Shown: positions 11,701 through 23,700 of the stretch, in pieces | Position numbering within the stretch: the stretch's first letter is position 1 | Layout: each line of letters starts with the position of its first letter | Assembly (NCBI RefSeq): GCF_000003815.2 | Contig: NC_049992.1 | Coordinates: forward strand, 21,336,242 to 21,400,241 | Length of the DNA: 64,000 nt | Direction: 5' to 3' | Origin: Branchiostoma floridae | Lineage: Eukaryota > Chordata > Leptocardii > Amphioxiformes > Branchiostomatidae | Notes under the pieces: generated by a model | Database searches by the model: none | What the model was told of the DNA's origin: nothing | The model's input: the letters and a program-made list of their open reading frames with translations, nothing else | Position numbers and translations under genes: made by a program

Positions 11701-14700
11701 TAAACCACCACCCGTCAACTTGATATCCCTGAATACAGTCAAACCTGTTTAATTTATAGCAGCCAGCCATTTAAGGGTCTGGAGAAATGTGGCCACGAGC
11801 AATAAGTTACACATGATTTCAGTACCCACTGATCTTTCTCACCATTCAAGTAAGTTACATTGTTTCGATCGTCTCAAAAATTCAATTGACCCAGCCAAGT
11901 CAAATCTACCAAAAATGATTGATAATGCCGTGCGCAATGTTGGTAAATTTGCACTCTGACTAATGTTCAAGGCACGTGTACCTTCTGCCATCGCCAAAAT
12001 GACCGTCGACAACTCCAATTTCTTGCAAACTACGAATTTAAACTTGGCACAGGGTGACATACAACCACTGTATGGTCACAATAGGCAGTGTTTCTGTATC
12101 TACGGGACAGGAAATTGTGTGGCCATGGCCACGTTGGACAGGTGGCCGCTATAGACTATTTCTTAATGCTTAAGTCAATGCGAAAAATCCAAGGGACCGA
12201 CAAAAAGTGACTGCAATGGCCAGGTGGTTGCTATGCAAAGGTGGCCGGTTTGACTATCTTTACTTTAAAACAACAGATATACATGTATGTTACTCTGCTG
12301 ATAAAGTTGTACCATGTAAGTGTTATTACCTTTAAAAATTGCCCCCCAAAAAGCATCTTTTATTTCAGATTTTGGTAAACTGAGTATGCATGTACGGAGT
12401 ATGCAAGAATAGATGTTGGCCACTGAGTATCACATTTCAGAACTGACCAAAACTCACCAGGAACTGTTGCATATGCTAGAAAGGTGTCTGCAATATTTGG
12501 CACATTCGGAGCAAAGACTTGCTGTGGTGCAGCTACAGTGGCATCAGGCATGGACTGGTGTGTGGAGCCAGGGGTATCACTGTCAGGTGACGTGCCCGTG
12601 TCTTTGTCTCCTAAACAATATTCAGCACAAATTTGCTGGTTATTGAAACCATCTTGAAATGGCAAGGCAAATGAACAAATTAAACAAGAACAATTCTGGT
12701 GTACTATTTTTTTTACCAAGTAGTGTCGGTGAGATTTCTGAATCATACTTAATACTGAGACAATAAAGAGCAACATGCAAACTGCTCAATTCAGTCATGT
12801 CTACAGTTAGTTTTGCTGTATAGGGCAGCATTCCCTAGTGAGCCCTTAGGCCAAGCATCTAATGTTCAATCAACATGGTTATTATTACAATCATGTAACC
12901 CCACTGGTGCTCAGCTCATGGATCAGGTTCAGTTTGCTGAGACTCAATCAGTCACTGTGAGTTCTGATGTTCTGACTGTCTCTTTATCTGAACTTAAAAC
13001 AATACATCATACATATACCAGCAGAGAAAAAAACAGGTTTACCTCCTCGACAGGCTTGAACAAAGAAGAGTTTAGGCTTCCCAATAAGACCCGGGCAGTT
13101 CTGTCCATCAAACTTCTGTAGGATTTCCGTGAAGTGGATGACACCACTGTCCGTACCAAAGATCCCGCCCTGTCCACCATGACTCAGCAGAACCACCACA
13201 CAGCACTCATAGTTCTCATGATCCTTCTCAGCAAAATCCTTCAACTTTTCATGAATGTCCTTCAAAAAAGGAAGTTTTGTTTAAAAAACTGATCAGTTGA
13301 CCATATGAGACTAAGGCTTAAAACTACACGATGAAAATCCCACTGCAGGTAATGCAACATGACATACATTTGAAGGACTCGAAACATAATTCTGATGTAT
13401 TTTGAAAGTTATTCAGCCCAGGGTGAGTGTTGACAGTTCTGTAGTAAGTTAGATGTTAACATTGAGAATTGAAATAAAAAGCTACCCAAGCAAAAACAAG
13501 GTACACTCGTTCTCATTGAAATGTCGAAAATGGCATTTTTGGGGTCGAAAAATAAATCGGCTTTATTTTCAGTGAAAACTACCTGGTTGTTTAGGAAATT
13601 TCCTCTTCTAACCATAGCCCAAAAATGGCAACTTCTTATTTTCGGTCCCATTGGTAATGCATTACAGGGCACGTAACAAACGTTACCAGTAACGTTTGTT
13701 ACAACAGTAAACTTAACCCTTTTTCTTCAAAAGGATTAACATTATTGGCTACATAATTTAGGCATAAGTTGACGTCCCTAGGGACATTTAAAAATTGGGC
13801 AGCATTTTTGCACCAGGTCAGACAAAATGCTTAGAAAACATCAAACAATGGTAACGTTTGTTACAGTCATTTCTGTACCACATTTTGTAAGCAATGTGGG
13901 ATGCAAATGGCAGTCCATGACCCTTTTTTGTTTCTTTAGAAAACCAGAAAAACTGTAAAGCGTCACAAAAATGGCCATTTCTAGTCTTATACGTGGATAA
14001 TATAACCGTGGCAACCATCGTATTTGTGGTGGTAACGTTTGTTACAGAATTTGGCGACAGGCATAAACCTCCTCACACAGCCTCCAAGATAGATCAGTGA
14101 TGGTAGCGATCTGACGTGATCGGACAGAGTGCCCGGGTAGCTGGTTTCATCTGCCGCACTATCATTTTGGGAACTGAACTGTTCCATTTTTGGCTACTAT
14201 TTGGACCCTGTTCACACTCACAAAAACGAATCAAATAAAACATTTATCCGAATAAACATTTTTCTATCCAACCTCAAATTCTGTTCACACTGCTCTGCAG
14301 CAATCCGATTAGTGCACCCTCAGTCTTATCCGAATAAAACTTTCACAGACGTATCGCTATGTCTTGCGGTAGTTGGCGGTGAGATTCTTCACTTAATATT
14401 TCTGCACTGTTTGAGGGATTTCTCAACTCCATGCTCTGCCATTCCTTTGGATAAATCTTCATAAATGTCCCTTTTTTTATGGACCTTCCCGAGCTTTTTC
14501 TGTGTCTCCTCCCGCCCGCAGATAGAAATGAGCAGCTTCGTTTGTTCTGGTGTTCACATGGCAAATGATGAAGATTTCCCTTTCTTTCCGCTCATTGTTG
14601 TTGGAAGTAAAACACGGCGGAAAATTCTCGCTGAAAAACGAAGCGATTTGGCATGTGTTGTGTTTCCTACACAATGCGAAGTAGGACCCCAAGTTTCCCG

Positions 14701-17700
14701 GATGCATGACGTCACACCCCAGAACTAGCGGAATCGTATACACTTGCACGTTCACACTGCCGAATCGGGACTCCCTGCAGCGCAGTTCTATCCACTTGCC
14801 CCAGTTCTATCCACCTCCCCGAGGTGGATCGTGAAGGATTCATTTTGACGAAATCCAAGTGATTTGGGAGCGTTCACACTGCAGAAACTTATTCGGATTG
14901 GGTCGTTTTATTCGGATAACATGTTTTATTCGAATCGTTTTTCTGAGTGTGAACAGGGTCTTAAATTCTTCGTATCTTCTCAGGCGGCAGCCATTTTTTA
15001 GGGGTTGAAATCCCACCCGAGGTTATAAAAACCTTCAAAGCCATGAACCAATATGAATTTTGTTGGGCATCTTTTGTAAAACATTACAGGGTTTGTGGAA
15101 AAACAAAGGGACCAGTCATGTTGTCTATAATTTGCTCAATCAAGTCGTAAAGTCAGGCGACAGCATTTTTACATTTCAATGAGAACAAGCCGGTAACCAA
15201 TTTCTGAGTTACTTTGTGTTAATCATCAACAATAATACAAAAGAGGTCACATAATCACCCAAACCCAAATGAATGTGTTACTATCATGGTTACCTTTTTT
15301 CAAATCTCAGTGCTAAAATTCCTCAAAGAGGAAACTTAACTCCATATACTTACAGCAGTCTTTAAGTTCTTGTGTGTCTCTGTGATGAAAAATAACTCTT
15401 GAAAGAGATTTTGTAGATTCTGGGCATCCTTGTTTGTGCCATCTCTGAGAGGCAGGCCTGTGAAGTACTTGTTGTTGAGGATGAATGCATGACCCCTGGG
15501 ATTCCTTGTCATGCTGTATTTCTAGTAAAAATAAAGATTATAATAATGTAGATTACTATTGGCTATTGGTTGTGATTAGGGGTGGGTACTCAGGGCTCAA
15601 AATTCATTAGGATTAGGTGCACTGGTGCACCCAGCTTAAAAAATTGGGTGCACCAAACAATTTTTGGGTGCACAAATTAAATTTAAGTAATAACCTAATA
15701 ATAAAACTTAGTTACAAGATATCAAATTCTTAAACAAATACTATGACAGACTTATAACTCTTAGATGTCAAAAATATGATGTATACTAGAATACCTTGAT
15801 ATCTTTACATACATAAACCTAAGAAAATATTTGGGTGCACATTCAGATAATTGGGTGCACAGCTCCGATTTTGGGTGCACATGCACCCAGAATTTCGAGC
15901 CCTGGTACTGGTACGGTACAAAACCATCTTTTTCTTGTTAGACCAGTCCAGAAAAAGCGGACCTAAGAACGACCAGATTTTTTACTGATTAGAAAATGAA
16001 CAGATTTTACCGGCAGGCATTCGGGTTGGCGGAAACGGCTGTCCGGTCGGTCGGCGGAAACCCCGGTCCGGTCTGGAGGATGGTTTTGGGGTTTCGAGTA
16101 TTGCATACAGCAGAGTAAGGTATCTAGTGCAGCTGCACCTTCTTGCAGCAGAAAGCATTGTAATCTCAATATCAAACATACACTTATCGTAGAATAAATG
16201 TATACAAAAAAACCTGTCGAAATTTTGGACGGGTACATGTAGTATTCTGTACCTAAATTACGACAAGGGTAATCATGTACATGTTGTAAATCCGATTGTC
16301 ATTACGACCGTATTTACGGGGCGATATCACGTGGAGAGCGGTCGGTAATATTAAGAATATTCATCTTTTGAATACCGTGTAGACGGAATATTAATGAGAA
16401 CATAATTGATTATTAATCAAACAGCCTGAAACTACAATTCTTTGATCACGATACTATTTTCTCACATGTCGGAAATGAAGAAACCCGCAGATGATAAAGG
16501 TTTAACTATATTAAAGGATTTAACAAAATGTGTTCGTGGCCAAAGCACTAAGAGTCACCAGAATCCCATCCAGTCTCAGAGCGGCAGAGCGGCTAGAGCC
16601 CAAATAACACCGCGATAAACAATGTGGCCAAGGTCGGCTCGAGAAAATTTTTTAATTAGCAATTAATCTTCGACACGAATGACTCATAATCTGACCAATG
16701 CCCACATCTTACTTGTCTAAAGCTATTCCGAAGAGCAAGTCATGATAAAGTTTACTACCCCTATTAGAAGCGCCTCACACATATCCACGTGTCAACAAAC
16801 GCTGCGTATTTCGGGGTCAACGACCTAATGTGCGACGCATGGAATGCCGAAAACCCCGATGAATTACACAATCCAATCAATCCAGCCTACAGTTTTCTTA
16901 TTTCAGAGTATATAGGTATAAAACTAGTGTTGGGGATAACATTTTCGCAAAAAAAATCAAGGTGCTAATCAGTTCTTACGGTAAAGGACACGCGGTTCAT
17001 CGACCTTATAAGCGCTAATGAGCTGGAATCACCGAAATCTGGTGTTTACCGTAAAAGTGTATAAGATCGCAATTACACCAGTCTGTTATTACGGTAATAA
17101 CGGTAATATTTACGATATTAGTGCTACTGTTCAACGTATACGTAGGGTCAGCCTACACGAGAAATGCACCTAAATCACTGTTGCGACAGCAAGCCATGTT
17201 GTTTACATTTGGTACACTCGAAACCCCCAAAACCAACCTCGGGACCGGACCGGGCAGCGGTTTCCGCCGACCGACCGGACAGCCGTCTCCGCCAACCCCA
17301 GGCATTCACATGTTTTGGGGCTTTTTTTAAGCTAAATGGATCATTGTTTTGAGTATTACCCATTCACAAGTCTTCACAGATAATCAGACCTGGACCTGGA
17401 TTGGACCTGTAATTGAATTTTCATGTACAAAACAGTCTAACTCTGGGACTGAGCAAAATTGGTCAACATATAGACACTGTCAGGCAGTTTTGACAGGCTT
17501 CCACAAGACTAGAGCTTAGAAATGTACCAACTGTCAGGCCACAAGGCAGTGGACAATATTCTCGGGTAACGGAAGGTGCCCCAACACGGTACGCTTTTTC
17601 TTGCGCTCAAACTCATGACGCTCCATCGCTAGTTGCCTGAGAGTGGTCGATTTTTGATGACTGAATTTTTTACACATAGATTTCAACAACATACTTGAAT

Positions 17701-20700
17701 AAGAAATGCATTCATGTGGTTCATGAACCTTTCGCGCTGCGCGTTACAAGCGGCAAACACTGTGAGACAATTTCGTGTATGTAACCTTCCAATTTTGTGC
17801 TACGCTGGACAGTGTGCCTAACTCGGTACGCTTTTTTCTACATTTTGCTCTCTTCAGAAGTAAGTGGTAAATTTAAGTACACAGAAACAAAATTAATAGT
17901 ATGATATTTTAGCTTTCTTTTGACAGTAAAATCGTGACTGTATGTACTTCTTGTCTCACACGAGGAAGGCTGTACCTAGAACAATCCAGCTGATGTTTTT
18001 ACCGGCAATGGGCTGAATGCACTGATTGTGAATGCCCGACTAAAAAAACATTATGAAAAAAAGACACCGCCAACATCAACAAAACTCTGTCTGATTATAT
18101 GAAAAAATCATCTACATCTCTCTATCAAGTCTTATTTTCATAGACAGCACGGATCATTTGTTACCAGTCAAATAAATCTTTGGAGCGTTCTCTAGTCTGC
18201 CACCTTCACGGCCACACTCCCTTGGGAGTACGATGGTTGCAATGTTTATGTCGCTTCCTTTTGGTTGCTTTTCTACTCAACAAAGATTTGAAGACCCATA
18301 TTCATAGTGTTTTATGGAGCTTTATTTATGTGCATCATGGCAGTTGTGTGACTGCTTGGAAGAGTTCGTATAGTTAGCGACACGAGCCGCTAATACGCAG
18401 AGGCCGGTGACCGCAGTGATTCAGCACTGTCAACATTACTGTTAGAATTCTGTTTTTTTTTTAAACATGAAGTAAATATGTTAAAGTATACTTGGAATGC
18501 AAATTAAAGCTGTGTGCATGGACTTGGTTTATTTACCTTTGTAATCGGCATAGTCAGTGGCAACAAACACGGTGTACTTATGGATAATAAGATCAGCAAA
18601 AAATCCGTTCCGTCTTACGACGGTGACCGTCTTAGGGCGGCCCCCGTTATACATTATACAATGTATTTCTCAAACATTGCTAATATATGTAACGTTACAT
18701 GGTTTTGTTATACTACGCATGGTGTGAAGAGTAGCCAACTGCTGCTCACCCTTGTGTCAGGGAACCCAGCAGCTCTATCAAATATTGGATATTACTTCTA
18801 CTACTACTGATATAACATGCATTGGCATAATACCGGTCATAAGCCTTATACCGGTCGATTGAAAATAGTGGAACTTAAAGAGATCTACACATGCAACAAT
18901 AGTTATTTCTGAGGTATGCACACTTCAGACATCTAGGTGTCCAATACATAATTTACAAAGCATCGATAACAATGCATTCGAAGACAACAAGGCCAAAAGT
19001 TTTCAGGTCATTTTCGGGGCAGGCGAGCTCGTCGTGGGACAAACACACTGTCACGTTCATCGCCAGATTTGTAGATAATAATCACATGTGCTCACGGCAC
19101 AAGACGAGCATGATTCAACAGCAATCTTGAATTTCTTTTGGTGACCTACAACTCGTGTAAAAGTGTGAAGAACCGTTGCATTATCGCCCGGATCTACGGC
19201 TGAATGGGTCAAATTGAACGTACGCCGCCATTTTCCCGCCATTTTTAATGCTACGGCCAGCAGTAAAGTTTTACGTCATAGCGGTTGTGACGGACCAAAA
19301 TTAAATGAAAATTCTTGTCAGTATACGCCCATTTTCTCATGACTTTTTGCATGCTCATGCAGATTTTTGTTTTGTGCAACTACTAACAGGAAAGAAAGGA
19401 ACAACAGAGGATGTATAAAGGTACATAGCGGCAGTTAATTGTGCCGTGTTTCGTTCGGCCGGTATAGTGCACCCCCTTCCAACCACACGCCCGTTCTCCG
19501 TGCAATTCCGCGGTGTGTTCCAATTACGATATTATGTTTTTAGCAGGACCAGAGAGACAAAATAATTTACACAGAAGAAGTGGCAAAGGTAAGCTGTAAC
19601 AGCAACATGTAACTGGAGAAAATGATGCGTTGATCATTTGCCAAATTAGCATTGCTTGAGAAATTGCAGTAAACCGACCGGTATTATGCCAATGGATGTT
19701 AATTACAGTTTCTATATAACTAGTAAACTAAATCTTAGCAGAGTGATAAATTTTCTTTCAACACAAACAAGTCACATATACACGGATCAAATTTTCAACA
19801 ACCACTGTCGCCTTCTTCTGGATCAATTATACCGATGACCAATCACTTCAGAACCTAATCTTGGGAGAGTTAAGTTAAGGGCACAACCCGCCGTACGTGC
19901 AAATACGTGCTGTCTACATGCCAACTGTGGGCAATCTTTTGGGATCCGTAAGTGGTAAGTACCGCCTCCCTACAAACTCGAAGGAAATCCGACGGATTTT
20001 GGAGCACGCAGACACGCCGTAGAACTTTACGTGCAGGCAAAACTTTGTGTGCTATCGGGCTGCAGATTCGCCCCCCTACGTGCCAGTATTGGCAATGCGC
20101 CTGCCCTGTACAGCCTGAACGTTTTCAGAAATACGTGGCGGACGTGGCCTCCCGAAAAAACGTACGGACAAATTGCACGTACGGTGGGTTGTGCCCTTAG
20201 CTTTACGGACACAATGTGCTCTTTTTTAACACATGATCTTGAAGATTCAAGACATCAGCAACACTGGTCAAATGTGCCAAAAAGTTTACATCGCCCACCA
20301 TCTCTGTTCAGTGATGGTTGGAGTGCCCTGATGTATATGGCCTCCTTTATACCTCTTACAAAGTAGTCCTGTTCAGTGTCCAATATTCTTTGTCTAGTGA
20401 AACATTATGGCCATGTGATTCAATGTGGAAATGCACTTTTAAAAGTTCACGGGTATTTGATTTTGCGGTAGCGGTAAAATGGAGTGTAATGCGGTGGTTT
20501 TGAGTTCGTGGTAGCGCCATCCTGCGAACTTTGCATTCGCAGAGACAGTCCTGCACGTCACGTACTGTAATAGAAAACCCGGTGCCTCTACAAAACAATC
20601 AGAAACCTTTCACTGGCAAAGGTGATACAAACTGACAGAACAGTCCACTTTTTACTTTGACAGTCCTGGCCTGATCGACTGTCACTGATTTAACCATATC

Positions 20701-23700
20701 TACCATGTAAATACATAGTACAGTACAGTACATGGAATGGAAAATGAACTAGAAAGGCCGACATTTGCTTAAGAGCAAATACAGCATATTTCAGCCATAC
20801 CCCTTCCCACGCAACATTGGACTGTTCCAAATCACCCCTGCGCAAAAATGGAACATCATATTAACAGTACATTATCCCCCAAAGTGGACTGGTATTGTGA
20901 ATTGATTCCAGGTAAAAACAGAGCTTGCTTCTATTTTTCAGAAAATGACAATAATCACACCTTCCATTCAGAAAATTTTCATCATGACTGAAAATTGTTG
21001 AATGACTTCATGTAATGTCATTAACAATTTTCAGTACGATAACTAGGTGTAAGTTTAAAAAAGTATAAGCTCCTTGTGATGTGGGTACATTTATTATTGC
21101 AGTGAACTTTTTTTATTCAAGTAGGGCATACGATTTAATAATTATCAAGCAGGTGCAGGTACTGTAGGAGCGTTTGTTTTCTTCAAGCTGTAAAACTGTT
21201 AAACTGTTTTACTTTGTATGCAATCAGCCATCGAGCCTATTCTTATTTTAGTTTAACAACTTCCTGCCAGACCCGGAAGATACGATTGAACCTTGTTCGA
21301 GGATTTATTTTCGTCTGTCTGGTCAGTCTGTTTATACCCTGGCGCTGAGAGTGTTTTATTGGGCTGAAACTCTGGCAGTTTAAAGTTACTTACAATTTAA
21401 ATGTTCAAAGTTTATGTCAAACAACAACAGCACTAGGAAATGTGGCCACTATAGACAGGTGGTCACTATAGAGAAAATGCTGATCTATTGACTAGGAGCC
21501 ATACGTTACACATGATTTCAGTACACTGATCATTAATCATATAAACATTGCACAGGTAAGCCAATTGTTTAGATGTACAATTAAGTTCAAATAATTCTGA
21601 AGAGAAATATTGATGAGAAAATAATCATTCTCGCCACTGTCTAACTTATAATTACGTATCAAAACTAAACGCAGATTTTCTAACTAACGCACCTTTCGCC
21701 GACTTCATCAAAGGACCGCCGGCTATCAATCAAACACGGCTGTTGATTAGACTTAGAGTTTCAAACAGTCATGTGCTGTGTGCCAGTTGACAGCGAACTT
21801 CATGCTACGTGATGTTTTACATTGCTTGGATCTTCTTTCCTACAGCGGTGCTTCTACAAAATATTTAGACTGTAACACTGAGTCCCACATGTTTTATAGA
21901 ATAGAATTTGACGCAGAACAGCGTTTTTGCTGGGTATTTTTCTTGAAAAATGTCCGTGGGAATATCAGCGAGGCGGCGACGTAGGGATATCAGACCGTCA
22001 ACAAAAGTCGCACGGCGGCTAACGGCGCAGCGAAGATACTAGCGCTATAAATAAGCGCTTCAACTAAGGATGGCAACCCGTACAATATTTTTGTATACTG
22101 TTGAGCTAAGTAAAGTTTGTTGTTTATGAGGTTTTAGTTGTCTTTGAAGCTTTGACCCGAAATATTCTAAAGTCAAACTGCTGAAGAGAAGTAAGTGACT
22201 GCTACGATTATCGTAGATATGGCCCTAAAAAAACTGATAAAAGAAGCCTTCTCAATAGTCTAAAATGCAAGAGCTTCCGGGGGGGCTTCGCCCACCTGGG
22301 TCCCCCCCCACAGTGGCCCTGCCCCTGGACCCCGCCAGGGACATTCGGCGGCCCCCGGACCCCTGTCCGACGCTTTGAAAAAATCCTGGCGAGAAGTCTG
22401 TACGGCCTGAGTCTTCAAGTTAACGTATTGTGTGGTCCCGCTTATGAATATTAATTAGCCTTCGCTTTCCTCTTCGCTGATTGGCTGAACCATTAATTGA
22501 ATTAACTCTTCCTGCCGGCTAGACAGATCAGACAGATCAACAGATCAACCTGGAGATCGGTATGCAGAGGCGCTACGCTCCTCTTCGGAGCAAGCGGAGC
22601 TGAGTGAGTGAGTGAGTGCCGGCTAGACGCAGGTGCAGATGTCGGCTCTGTGGGGTGAACGTCCGAAAGGTCATGGCATGGAGAACGAAAGAAAACCAAT
22701 TTCCCCTAAAAAAGTGCTGTAATTAAGCCTTTTACAGTACTTTATGCCAAAAATTTTACTTGGATCATTTTACCAACTATTCTATGCCTATCTATACCAA
22801 TATGTTACTCATACCAGGGTACAGGGGTGCAAAATATACCGTTATAAGACCGTCAACATCAGTCGCACGGAGCTAACAGCGCAGCGAAGATACCATCGCT
22901 AGCGTTTCAACTTCGGATAACAAGTTATAAGTACTGTTGAACTCAGTAACGTTAAAGTTTGTTTTTAGTTGCCTTTGACGGTTTGCCCTGAAATGGTGTT
23001 ACGCTAAACTCCTGAAGAGAAGTTAAGTGACTGCTGCGATTATCATAGATATGCCCCTAAGAACTGATACAATATAAAGCCTTCTGAATAGTCTAAAATG
23101 CGAGAGCCTTAGGCGGGCTTCGCTCCCACTGGCGGGAGCACTGCTATATACGGGATCATGAGGCCCCGCTTATGAATATTAATTAGCCTTTGGCCTCCTC
23201 TTCGCTGATTGGCTAGGTCTTTGATTCAATTAACTCTCCGGCTGACGCGCACAGGTGTGGCTCTGTGCGGGGTCACGGAAGGTCACGTCAGGAGGCCAAA
23301 AGAAAACAAATTTCCCCTCAGAAAAGTGCCAAAATTAATCATTTTAAAGTTGTTTATGTCAAAAATTTTACTTGAATCTTGTTACCAAGTATCTAATGCC
23401 TATCTATACCAAATTTCAGGTCATTTAATTGTAATACCAGGGTACAGGAGCCAAAAGTGTCCTTTTTTGGTCAAAAATTGGCCAAAAATCGCAAAAATAA
23501 GCATTTTGTTGCACTGTACACCAAAAGTGTTATTGAATTTATATGAAGGGATTATCAAGGCACATCTGTGTCAAATTTCAGCTCATTCGGTTGCAATACC
23601 AAGGTACAGGAGCCAAAAGTGTCCTTTTTTGGTCAAAAATTGGTCAAAAAATCGCAAAAATAAGCATTTTGTTGTACTGTACACCAAAAGTGTTATCGAA

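Noticed and set aside
14201-14760. Overlapping frames on both strands around 14.2-14.8 kb
   Set aside because: They fall inside a nested MITE and show no protein similarity.
19057-19242. 61-codon frame starting ATGGCGGG as a host gene
   Set aside because: It lies inside a transposon, has no recognised family, and the sister copy is stopped; kept only as a finding.
19952-20598. Several frames of 60-111 codons
   Set aside because: They overlap a MITE and family G repeat in both strands, typical of chance frames in GC-rich palindromic repeats.
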